Shown here: positions 8,623 to 16,184 of the stretch, one piece after another
Layout: every line of letters starts with the position of its first letter
Numbering within the stretch: position 1 is the first letter of the stretch
Assembly (NCBI RefSeq): GCF_006539165.1
Contig: NZ_BJMM01000004.1
Span: forward strand, 310,001 to 374,000
Direction of reading: 5' to 3'
DNA: 64,000 bases
Origin: Streptomyces cacaoi
Lineage (GTDB): Bacteria; Actinomycetota; Actinomycetes; Streptomycetales; Streptomycetaceae
The notes under the pieces: model-generated
Told to the model about the DNA's origin: nothing
The model's input: only the letters and a program-made list of their open reading frames with translations
The model's database searches: none
Program-made: the position numbers and the translations under genes

Positions 8623-9783
8623 TCAGCCGGGGCGGACGGCGGAGTGCCAGGGCATGTAGTCGATCGACTCGTACCGCACGTTCGCCCCCGGCTTGGGCGC
8701 GTGGATCATCTGCCCGTCCCCGGCGTAGATGCCCACGTGGCTCACGTCGTCGTAGAAGAAGACGAGGTCACCGGGGCGCAGCTGGGACTTGGCCACCTTC
8801 GTGCCGACCTTCACCTGGTCGAAGGTGGTGCGCGGCAGCGACACCCCGGCCGCCTTCCACGCGTCCTGGGTCAGCCCGGAGCAGTCGTAGGAGCTGGGCC
8901 CCGTGGCGCCCCACACATACGGCTTGCCCAGCTGCTGCTTCGCAAAGGCGATGACCTTCTTCGCCTTGGCCGACTGGGAACCGCCCGGCGCGGGCGTCCC
9001 GGGCGAGGAGTCACCGCCCCCGCCGCTGCCGCCCGAGCCGCCGCCGTCCTCGCGCTCCCGCTCGCGCCGCTCCTTCTCGGCCCGCTCCTTGGCCCGCTCA
9101 CGGGCCTCGGCCCGCTTCTTGCGCTCCTGCTCGGCGAGGCGGGCCTTCTCCTCGGCGGTGAGCTGCGACAGCAGGGTGCGCGCCTCGGACAGCTTGGACT
9201 GGATCTCCCGCTTGTCGCTCTTCAGCTGCTTCTGCGACGAGGAGAGCGACTTCAGCTGCGAGGTCGCCTCGGAGCGCTTGCGTGCGGCCTCCTTCTGCTG
9301 CTTCTCGAAGTCGTCGACGGCCTGCTTCTGGCGCCCGGTCATCCGGTCCAGGACGTGCGTCTGCCGGAAGAACGTCTGCGGGTCCTTGGTCAGCAGGAGA
9401 GTGGCCGTCTGCGAGATGCCGCCGGTGCGGTACTGCGCGGCGGCGAAGCTGCCGAGCACCCGCCGGGCGTCGTTCAGCTTGTCCGTACGGTGCGCGACCT
9501 GGTCGAGGAGCCCGTCCACGTGCGCGCGCTGCTTGTCCGTCCTCTCCTTGGCCGCGTTGTATCTCTGGGTGGCCGACCCCGCCTGCCGGTACAGGCTGTC
9601 GACCCGGTTCTGCACCTCGGAGAGGCTCGGCTTGTCCCCGTCGCCGGGCCGAGCCGGCGCGGCGTTCGCGGACTGGGAGAGCAGGGTGACGGAGGCGAGC
9701 GCCGCGGTCGTGAGACCGAGGGCGCTGCGGGTGGACAGGGCCGACTGAGGGGTACGGCTCCGCGGCTTGCGATGCGACGCCAA
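8623..9783 (-). CDS. Secreted NlpC/P60 peptidoglycan endopeptidase
   Basis: 386 residues from a TTG at 9783, chosen because GGAAGGAG precedes it by 9 nt and relatives begin (M)ASHRKP. A Sec signal peptide with basic N-region ends near SANA-AP. Residues about 50-240 form a long Lys/Glu/Arg-rich coiled coil, then a Gly/Ser linker. The C-terminal ~110 residues are an NlpC/P60 D,L-endopeptidase with Cys301 (YDCSG), His in SHVGIY and His in MIHAP. It would cut peptide stems during growth, germination or division. Expression is probably controlled by the c-di-AMP riboswitch in its leader. Confidence 0.92.
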   Translation of the reverse strand: MASHRKPRSRTPQSALSTRSALGLTTAALASVTLLSQSANAAPARPGDGDKPSLSEVQNRVDSLYRQAGSATQRYNAAKERTDKQRAHVDGLLDQVAHRTDKLNDARRVLGSFAAAQYRTGGISQTATLLLTKDPQTFFRQTHVLDRMTGRQKQAVDDFEKQQKEAARKRSEATSQLKSLSSSQKQLKSDKREIQSKLSEARTLLSQLTAEEKARLAEQERKKRAEARERAKERAEKERREREREDGGGSGGSGGGGDSSPGTPAPGGSQSAKAKKVIAFAKQQLGKPYVWGATGPSSYDCSGLTQDAWKAAGVSLPRTTFDQVKVGTKVAKSQLRPGDLVFFYDDVSHVGIYAGDGQMIHAPKPGANVRYESIDYMPWHSAVRPG

Positions 9784-9799
9784 GGCCGGCGACTCCTTC

Positions 9800-9985
9800 C
9801 GTGGACCGCCTACCGGGTCAGCCGGGGGCATCGCCCGACCGAGGGCTGGGGCAGGGTTCGGGCTTCGGCCGGAAGGTGCCCTACGGCGGGAGCGGTGCGG
9901 CGGCCCGAGGGGTCCTGCCGTCCGATCCGCGCCGATTCACCCCTGGTGGTACGTGTGGGTCCCCGGTTCCGGTTCGACCGGACTC
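9800..9985 (-). ncRNA. ydaO/yuaA-type cyclic di-AMP riboswitch upstream of the NlpC/P60 gene
   Basis: On the minus strand the leader contains the conserved blocks of the ydaO motif in order: AACCGGGGACCC (about 9958-9970), GGGGTGAATCGG (9932-9943), GCCCGAACCCTGCC (9850-9863) and GACCCGGTAGGCGG (9806-9819), directly followed by the Shine-Dalgarno GGAAGGAG. Placement upstream of cell-wall hydrolase genes in Streptomyces is well established; ligand binding normally turns expression off. Boundaries are approximate. The rest of the gene-free stretch 9784-10246 holds the pcrA promoter region. Confidence 0.85.
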
Positions 9986-10201
9986 GGCGGGGGCCGCCCG
10001 TGCCGGCGCTTTCGTCGGCTGGTGGACCGGGCCGCCCGGCATCGCACCGTAGCGGTGTGTGGTGCTCCTGTGAAGGCTGGTGTGCGTTTCGCCGCTGTCT
10101 TTCCGTTATCTGCGCCTGCCCGTTCCGTGATCTGCACCGCATTTCCCGGCGGTTTCCTGGCACAGCCCCGCCGGGGAACGGCCCGGGCGGCCGGTTCGCG
10201 G

Positions 10202-10237
10202 GACCCCGGGACCACTGTCCCCGGGTCGGCCTAGACT
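10202..10237 (+). promoter_or_regulatory. Candidate pcrA promoter with inverted repeat over the -35 region
   Basis: TAGACT at 10232-10237 is a good -10 hexamer 9 bp before ATG 10247. Immediately upstream lies an imperfect inverted repeat, GACCCCGGGAC (10202-10212) and GTCCCCGGGTC (10217-10227), which overlaps where the -35 should be. It could be a repressor site; there is no LexA-like CGAAC-N4-GTTCG box. Confidence 0.35.
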
Positions 10238-10246
10238 CGGAGGACG

Positions 10247-12868
10247 ATGAGCAGCCTCTTCGACGACAGTTTCCTCCGCTCCCTCGACGGCCCGGCGGCG
10301 GACGCCACCGGCCCGGACGCGGATGTGCCCCCGCCGCCCGAGGATCCCGAGGGCCACGGCGCCCCGGAGGAGGAGATCCCCGACGATCTCTTCTCCGGCT
10401 CGTTCGCGGGCGCGGGCGCCCCCGCCCGGGACGCGTACTACCGGAACGGCGCCGCGCGCCCCGCCGTGGACGCCGACGCGCTGCTGGACGGCATGAACGA
10501 GCAACAGCGGGAGGCGGTGCTGCACAGCGGGTCGCCGCTGCTCATCGTCGCGGGCGCCGGCTCCGGCAAGACGCGGGTGCTCACGCACCGCATCGCGCAT
10601 CTGCTGGCGGCGCGGAACGTGCACGCGGGCCAGATCCTGGCGATCACCTTCACCAACAAGGCCGCCGGTGAGATGAAGGAGCGGGTCGCGGAGCTGGTCG
10701 GCCCGCGCGCCCAGTCGATGTGGGTGTCGACGTTCCACAGCGCGTGTGTGCGCATCCTGCGCCGCGAGAGCAAGAAACTGGGCTTCACCTCGTCGTTCTC
10801 GATCTACGACGCGGCCGACTCCAAGCGGCTGATGGCCCTGGTCTGCCGTGATCTCGATCTCGACCCGAAGCGGTTCCCGCCCAAGTCGTTCAGCGCGAAG
10901 ATCTCGAACCTGAAGAACGAGCTGATCGACGAGGAGGACTTCGCGGGACAGGCCTCCGAAGGATTTGAGAAGACCCTCGCCGAGGCGTACACGATGTACC
11001 AGGCCCGGCTGCGCGAGGCCAACGCGCTGGACTTCGACGACCTGATCATGACGACGGTCCATCTGCTCCAGGCGTTCCCCGACGTCGCCGAGCACTACCG
11101 CCGCCGCTTCCGGCACATCCTCGTCGACGAGTACCAGGACACCAACCACGCCCAGTACATGCTGGTGCGGGAGCTGGCCGGGTCCGGCGCCGCCGAGGCG
11201 CCGCCGTCGGACGAGGCACCCGTGGAGCGGGCCGAACTGTGCGTGGTGGGCGACGCCGACCAGTCCATCTACGCCTTCCGCGGCGCCACGATCCGCAACA
11301 TCCTCCAGTTCGAGGAGGACTACCCGGACGCGCGGACGATCCTGCTGGAGCAGAACTACCGCTCGACGCAGACGATCCTGAACGCCGCCAACGCCGTCAT
11401 CGAGCGCAACGAGGACCGCCGCCCCAAGAACCTGTGGACGAAGTCCGGCACCGGCCCGAGGATCACCGGCTACGTCGCCGACACCGAGCACGACGAGGCC
11501 CAGTTCGTCGCCGAGGAGATCGACCGGCTCACCGACGAGGGCGAGGCCAAGCCGGGCGAGATCGCCGTCTTCTACCGCACCAACGCGCAGTCCCGTGTCT
11601 TCGAAGAGGTCTTCATCCGCGTCGGGCTGCCGTACAAGGTCGTCGGCGGGGTGCGCTTCTACGAGCGCAAGGAGGTCCGGGACATCCTGGCCTACCTGCG
11701 GGTGCTGGCGAACCCGGAGGACACGGTGCCGCTGCGCCGTATCCTCAACGTCCCCAAGCGGGGCATCGGCGAGCGCGCCGAGGCGATGATCGAGGCCCTG
11801 GCGCTCCGCGAGAAGATCACCTTCCCGCAGGCGCTGGCCCGGGTCGACGAGGCGTACGGGATGGCCGCGCGCTCGGCCAACGCCGTCAAGCGGTTCAACG
11901 CGCTGATGGACGAGTTGCGCACCGTCGTGGAGTCCGGCGCCGGCCCGGCCACGGTGCTGGAGGCCGTGCTGGAGCAGACGGGCTATCTGGCCGAGCTCCA
12001 GTCCTCCACGGACCCGCAGGACGAGACCCGCATCGAGAACCTCCAGGAACTCGCCGCCGTCGCCCTGGAGTTCGAGCAGGAGCGGACCGGAAGCGCCGGG
12101 GCGGCCGGGGAAGCCGGGGGCGCCGGAGAGGCCGGGGACGCAGGTGAAGCCGGGGACGCAGAGGGCGCCGGGGAGGCTGAGGGCGCCGGGGACGCCGGGG
12201 ACGTGGTGTCCGGGGGCACCCTGTCGGACTTCCTGGAGCAGGTCGCGCTCGTCGCCGACTCCGACCAGCTCCCGGAAGAGGGCGCGGACGACGGCGTCGT
12301 CACACTGATGACCCTGCACACCGCCAAGGGCCTGGAGTTCCCCGTCGTCTTCCTGACCGGCATGGAGGACGGCGTCTTCCCGCACATGCGCGCCCTCGGC
12401 CAGGTCAAGGAGCTGGAGGAGGAACGCCGGCTGGCCTACGTCGGGATCACCCGCGCCCAGCAGCGGCTCTACCTCACCAGGGCCGCGATGCGCAGCGCCT
12501 GGGGCCAGCCCTCCTACAACCCGCCGTCCCGCTTCCTCGACGAGATCCCCACCGAGTACCTCGACTGGAAGCGGACCGCCGGCACCCTCGCCGGTGCGCC
12601 CGGCGGCGCCTCCTCGGTGTCCGCCTCCCTGTCCTCGTCCGCCAACGCCTCCGCGCGGCGCGGCCCTTCGGGCTTCGCGACGCGGCGGGCCGGTGACCGG
12701 CCGGTGGTCTCGCTCCAGGTCGGCGACCGCGTCACACACGACACCTTCGGCCTCGGCACCGTCCAGGCCGTCAAGGGCAGCGGAGACAAGGCGGAGGCCA
12801 CCATCGACTTCGGCGGCGAGAAGCCCAAGCGGCTGCTGCTGCGCTACGCGCCCGTCGAGAAGCTCTGA
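10247..12868 (+). CDS. pcrA: ATP-dependent DNA helicase PcrA/UvrD
   Basis: 873 residues, SF1A helicase. Visible motifs in order: Q-like LNEQQ region (MNEQQREAV), Walker A GAGSGKT (about 102-108), motif II VDEYQDT, motif III GDADQSIYAFRGA, motif IV QNYRST, motif V LHTAKGLEFPVVF, motif VI RLAYVGITRAQ. The last ~50 residues (VGDRVTHDTFGLGTV ... IDFGGEKPKRLLL) form the C-terminal Tudor-like RNA-polymerase-binding region of PcrA/UvrD. It acts in nucleotide-excision repair and removal of proteins and RNA polymerase from DNA. Odd points: an acidic/Gly-rich N-terminal extension of ~75 residues and a low-complexity Gly/Ala/Glu insertion at about residues 617-654. Confidence 0.95.
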   Translation: MSSLFDDSFLRSLDGPAADATGPDADVPPPPEDPEGHGAPEEEIPDDLFSGSFAGAGAPARDAYYRNGAARPAVDADALLDGMNEQQREAVLHSGSPLLIVAGAGSGKTRVLTHRIAHLLAARNVHAGQILAITFTNKAAGEMKERVAELVGPRAQSMWVSTFHSACVRILRRESKKLGFTSSFSIYDAADSKRLMALVCRDLDLDPKRFPPKSFSAKISNLKNELIDEEDFAGQASEGFEKTLAEAYTMYQARLREANALDFDDLIMTTVHLLQAFPDVAEHYRRRFRHILVDEYQDTNHAQYMLVRELAGSGAAEAPPSDEAPVERAELCVVGDADQSIYAFRGATIRNILQFEEDYPDARTILLEQNYRSTQTILNAANAVIERNEDRRPKNLWTKSGTGPRITGYVADTEHDEAQFVAEEIDRLTDEGEAKPGEIAVFYRTNAQSRVFEEVFIRVGLPYKVVGGVRFYERKEVRDILAYLRVLANPEDTVPLRRILNVPKRGIGERAEAMIEALALREKITFPQALARVDEAYGMAARSANAVKRFNALMDELRTVVESGAGPATVLEAVLEQTGYLAELQSSTDPQDETRIENLQELAAVALEFEQERTGSAGAAGEAGGAGEAGDAGEAGDAEGAGEAEGAGDAGDVVSGGTLSDFLEQVALVADSDQLPEEGADDGVVTLMTLHTAKGLEFPVVFLTGMEDGVFPHMRALGQVKELEEERRLAYVGITRAQQRLYLTRAAMRSAWGQPSYNPPSRFLDEIPTEYLDWKRTAGTLAGAPGGASSVSASLSSSANASARRGPSGFATRRAGDRPVVSLQVGDRVTHDTFGLGTVQAVKGSGDKAEATIDFGGEKPKRLLLRYAPVEKL
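12095..12205 (+). repeat. In-frame low-complexity repeats inside pcrA
   Basis: Short reiterated units of gccgggg(a/g)(a/c)gc type encode GEAGGAGEAGDAGEAGDAE-like sequence in the 2B/2A hinge region of the helicase. All repeats keep the reading frame. Such tracts expand and contract easily in GC-rich genomes. Confidence 0.75.
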
Positions 12869-12896
12869 CCGGACGCGCGGGGCACCGCTTCCCCGC

Positions 12897-12940
12897 GCAC
12901 TACCGCCCCGTCCCTCGATGAGGTGACGGGGCGGCAGTGC
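12897..12940. terminator. Bidirectional terminator between pcrA and the M23 peptidase gene
   Basis: A 16-bp stem (12897-12912 with 12925-12940, one mismatch) and a 12-nt loop lie between two convergent genes, 29 bp after the pcrA stop and 48 bp after the end of the opposing gene. No U-tract, as usual in Streptomyces. Confidence 0.8.
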
Positions 12941-12987
12941 GTGCGGGACGGGGAGAGCGACGAGGACGGTGACCGAAGACAGGGTCC

Positions 12988-14961
12988 TCAGCTGATGTCG
13001 AGGCCCTTGTCCTGGAGCCACGGGATCGGGTCGACGGCCGAACCGCCGCCCGGCCGGACCTCGAAGTGCAGATGCGGGCCGGTGGAGTTGCCGGAGCTGC
13101 CCGAGTAGGCGATGGTGTCGCCCGCCTTCACCTCACCGGAACGGATCTTGGTGCTGCTCAGATGGCAGTACCAGGTCTGGGTGCCGTCCTTGGCGGTGAC
13201 GATGGCCATGTTGCCGTAGGACATGTCGTACTTCGTCGAAACGGTGCCGTCGGTCGCCGCGTGCACGCTGGTGCCGTAGCTGACGGGGAAGTCGATCCCG
13301 GTGTGCACGGACATCCAGTTGACGCCTGCCTGGCCGTAGCGCGCGCTGAGCGTGTGGTCCTTGACCGGGAGCACGAACTTCGGCCGCATCGCCTCCTTGC
13401 GGGCGGCCTCCTTCGCCTTCCGCTCCTTCTCGGCCTTCTGCCGTTCCTTGAGGTCGATGCGCTCCTGGGTGCGGCTGGCGCGGTCCCGGAAGTCGGAGGC
13501 GTTCGCCGAGACACCGGACAGCTGGCTGTCGAGCTTGCTGTTGGCGGCGGACGGCTTCACCGGGGCACCCGCGTCACCCTGCGCGTCCGACGCGGTGGTG
13601 ACCTTCTCGTCGTCCCCGCCGCCGCCCAGCACGGTCGCCGCGGCGGCCCCCGCGACGCCCATCACGGCGACCGACGGGACGGCGACCGTGAGCAGGGCCC
13701 GGCGCCGGGGCTTGGGCGAACGGCGGCGTCCACGGGACGAGGGCGCGAGCGGGGAGAGAGGGGCGGCGCCCTCGGCGTCCTCGGTGTCGGCGCTGTCGGC
13801 GGCGGCGTCGAAGTGCTCGGTGCTCTCGGCGGCCCGGGCGTCGGAGCGCGCCTCGCTCCCGGGGAACTCGGGGAACCGAGCGGGGAAGTCGTCTTGGAGG
13901 TCGGCGGTGACGGCGGCGAACTCGGCGGTGTCACCCGCCCCGTGGCCGGAGGCGTCGACGGGGCGTCCGGCCGGGGCAGCGGAGTCGTGCGGCGTCGCAC
14001 TGTGCGCGTCCGGATCGGGGAAGCCCCAGGTGTCGGCCGTGTCGTACTCGTGCTGCGTGGCGAAGCTCCACTGGCCGGTGGCCTCCTGCGGAGCAGGGGA
14101 GGCGTGCGCGGCCGTGCCGGGGGCGAAGCCCTCGGGGCCGTAGCCGTGCTGGTCGCCCTCGGTGGCGTGGCCGCCCGCAGCGAATCCGGCGGTCCCGTCG
14201 GGAAGTCCGGTCCGCCCGTCCGCGAACGCGCCCTGCGACTCGGGGAGTCCGGCGTACCCGTCGAGGCCGTAACCGTCCGCGCCGTACGCGTCGGTGCCGT
14301 ACCCGTCGGTGTTGTACCCGTCCGTTCCGTAACCGCCGTAGCCGTAGGCGGTGGGCGCGTGCTGCTGCTGGTAGCCGTTCGGGGCGTAGCCGTCGTGGGT
14401 GCCGCTGCCGTCCTGCACACCCCAGGCGCCCGTGCCCCAGGCACCGGTGTCCTGGACGCCGAACGTCCACTGGCCCGTGCCGTCGTCGGGGGCGGGACAG
14501 CCGCCCAGGGACCGCTCGGGTCCCGACCCGTCCGGAACGTGAGCCCCCGGGCCGACATGGCCGTGGCTTCCGGTGTCGTAGGCGGCCTGTCCGTACGGGT
14601 CGGAGCCGTATCCGTCGGCGTAGGCGGCGGAGCCATGGACATCCGTGCCGTAGGCGGCCGTTCCGTAACCGCCGGTGTCCCAGGACGACGAGTCCCAGGA
14701 AGCGGAGGTGTCGAAGGAGCCGGTGGTCCAGGCCCCGGCGTCGTAGGCGCCGGTGTCGTAGCCCCCGGAGTTCCAGGCGGCGGTGCCCTCCCAGGAGGCC
14801 CCGGCGTAGGCGTCGTTCGCGGTGGCGTATCCGGCGTAGGCGTCGGCGCCGTCGGGGGCGCCGTACTCCGACTGCCCGTGGGCCGCGTCGAAGGTGCCGT
14901 ACGAGAAGCCGGAGGCGGAATCGTCGGGACTCGGGACTCCCGACGGATGACGGTCGTTCAC
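12988..14961 (-). CDS. Membrane-anchored M23 peptidase with long Tyr/Gly-rich cytosolic tail
   Basis: About 657 residues from GTG 14961 (relatives begin (M)NDRHPSG; in-frame GTG 14964 and TTG 14967 are alternatives behind an AAAGAGAAG Shine-Dalgarno). Residues 1 to ~420 are low complexity, with many GYDTGAY/GYGTDAYG-like units, then acidic Ala/Glu/Asp. A basic stretch (RRRSPKPRRR) and one transmembrane helix follow (about 430-455), then a short coiled coil. The C-terminal ~130 residues are a LytM/M23 domain with HTGIDF (His/Asp zinc ligands) and the HLHFEV motif. Topology puts the repeats in the cytosol and the M23 domain outside. Role: cell-wall remodelling as endopeptidase. Confidence 0.9.
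   Translation of the reverse strand: MNDRHPSGVPSPDDSASGFSYGTFDAAHGQSEYGAPDGADAYAGYATANDAYAGASWEGTAAWNSGGYDTGAYDAGAWTTGSFDTSASWDSSSWDTGGYGTAAYGTDVHGSAAYADGYGSDPYGQAAYDTGSHGHVGPGAHVPDGSGPERSLGGCPAPDDGTGQWTFGVQDTGAWGTGAWGVQDGSGTHDGYAPNGYQQQHAPTAYGYGGYGTDGYNTDGYGTDAYGADGYGLDGYAGLPESQGAFADGRTGLPDGTAGFAAGGHATEGDQHGYGPEGFAPGTAAHASPAPQEATGQWSFATQHEYDTADTWGFPDPDAHSATPHDSAAPAGRPVDASGHGAGDTAEFAAVTADLQDDFPARFPEFPGSEARSDARAAESTEHFDAAADSADTEDAEGAAPLSPLAPSSRGRRRSPKPRRRALLTVAVPSVAVMGVAGAAAATVLGGGGDDEKVTTASDAQGDAGAPVKPSAANSKLDSQLSGVSANASDFRDRASRTQERIDLKERQKAEKERKAKEAARKEAMRPKFVLPVKDHTLSARYGQAGVNWMSVHTGIDFPVSYGTSVHAATDGTVSTKYDMSYGNMAIVTAKDGTQTWYCHLSSTKIRSGEVKAGDTIAYSGSSGNSTGPHLHFEVRPGGGSAVDPIPWLQDKGLDIS
14230..14350 (-). 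repeat. 15-bp-period repeats encoding G-Y-x-T/A-D units
   Basis: In this part of the M23 gene a pentapeptide of the form D-G-Y-G-T / D-A-Y-G-A is repeated about eight times, giving a 15-bp period in the DNA. The repeats vary in the third position and in one residue, so they are diverged. Confidence 0.75.
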
Positions 14962-15442
14962 CACCAACTTCTCTTTCGCCTCGGTGACAGGGGCGGAGCA
15001 GTGCGGGCGACTGTACCCGGCGGTCTGCGACGGCGACAATCTATCGGTGGTTTCGGCAGCTCAGGGGCGCGTGCGGCGGTGGACAGCGGGCCGCATACCG
15101 GTGGACAAGCGGCTGTTGCACCGTCCCGGCAGCTGTCCGTCATGCGGGGCCGGACGGGAACGGAACGCTCAACTCGCCCACCCGTCGGGGGCGGTGTGCG
15201 CTTCCCCGACGCGGAAGCGGAACCCGCGCACCGGCACGGCCGCCGGCCGCGCACCCTTTCGCCCGGTCCGCCGGGGCCTGCGCGGCCGTGCCCGTGTGAT
15301 TTCCCCCTCCCTTCCGCGCGGGACAGGCCACGGTGCGGAATGCTGGGGATGCTGGGAATGCCGGCGATACCGTGCGTCAGCCCGCGGCCGCGATCCGGCC
15401 GGGGCATGGGCGTCGAGCTGATCGATCTGATGGAGGCAGCAG
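14962..15442. other. Divergent intergenic region, M23 peptidase / icmB
   Basis: 481 bp without a convincing gene. On the minus side TAGATT (around 15039-15044) resembles a -10 for the M23 gene. On the plus side the icmB Shine-Dalgarno GGAGG precedes its ATG by 6-7 nt. I looked for a second c-di-AMP riboswitch here because such elements often precede M23 genes, and did not see one. Confidence 0.4.
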
Positions 15443-15853
15443 ATGGGTGTGTCGGGTCCGATCCGTGTGGTCGTCGCCAAGCCGGGGCTGGACGGCCACG
15501 ACCGTGGCGCCAAGGTCATCGCGCGTGCGCTGCGTGACGCCGGTATGGAAGTCATCTACACCGGGCTGCACCAGACCCCCGAACAGATCGTCGACACCGC
15601 GATCCAGGAGGACGCGGACGCGATCGGCCTGTCGATCCTCTCCGGCGCCCACAACACCCTCTTCGCACGGGTGCTGGAGCTGCTCGCCGAGCGGGACGCG
15701 GCCGACATCAAGGTCTTCGGCGGCGGGATCATCCCCGAGGACGACATCCCGGCGCTCAAGGAACAGGGCGTCGCGGAGATCTTCACGCCGGGGGCCACGA
15801 CGAACGAGATCGTCACCTGGATCCGCGACCACGTCGGCCCCGTCGCCGCCTGA
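15443..15853 (+). CDS. icmB: Stand-alone cobalamin-binding mutase subunit (IcmB-like)
   Basis: 136 residues, matching only the C-terminal B12-binding domain of methylmalonyl-CoA-mutase-type enzymes. The base-off/His-on signature is intact: Asp17-x-His19-x-x-Gly22 (DGHDRG, His19 being the lower cobalt ligand), [17 protein letters not shown] and GGGIIP. In Streptomyces such a protein is the small subunit of isobutyryl-CoA mutase, pairing with the separate large subunit IcmA to interconvert isobutyryl- and n-butyryl-CoA; it may also serve a related mutase. No large subunit lies in this window. Shine-Dalgarno GGAGG; convergent with the DUF5691 gene. Confidence 0.88.
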   Translation: MGVSGPIRVVVAKPGLDGHDRGAKVIARALRDAGMEVIYTGLHQTPEQIVDTAIQEDADAIGLSILSGAHNTLFARVLELLAERDAADIKVFGGGIIPEDDIPALKEQGVAEIFTPGATTNEIVTWIRDHVGPVAA

Positions 15854-15859
15854 AGACCG

Positions 15860-16170
15860 CCGCCGGAAGCTCACCGTGGGAAGTCTCCGCCGCTGAAGTG
15901 CGCGGCTGAAGCCCGCGGCTGGGAGTCCACCGTCGGGAGGCCGTGGCTGGAAGGCCGCCGTCGGGAGTCCGCGGCTGGAAGTGCACCGCCGGGGGTCCGC
16001 GGCCGGGAGTCCACCGCCCGAGGAACACCCCCGGAGGCTCAGCGCCTGAAGCGTGCCGTTGGGCCGTTGGGCGCGGCGGCTCAGCGCAGGTGAAGCGTGC
16101 CGTCGGGGCGTCGGGCCTGCCCCGCCCGGACCGGCAGCCGCCGGCCGGGCGGGGACCCGTCGTCCGACCG
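15860..16170. repeat. Degenerate short repeats between icmB and the DUF5691 gene
   Basis: The 331-bp gene-free stretch 15854-16184 is filled by imperfect 15-20-bp units such as ccgcggctgggagtccac, ccgtcgggagtccgcgg and ctggaaggccg. They are not identical enough for a tandem array. I see no gene and no single dominant hairpin; these GC-rich repeats between convergent genes may act as transcription stops. Confidence 0.5.
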
Positions 16171-16184
16171 ACGGCGCGGGGAAC

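Noticed and set aside
10202..10237. LexA (SOS) box at pcrA
   Set aside because: No CGAAC-N4-GTTCG match, and no TTGTCRGTG element there either.
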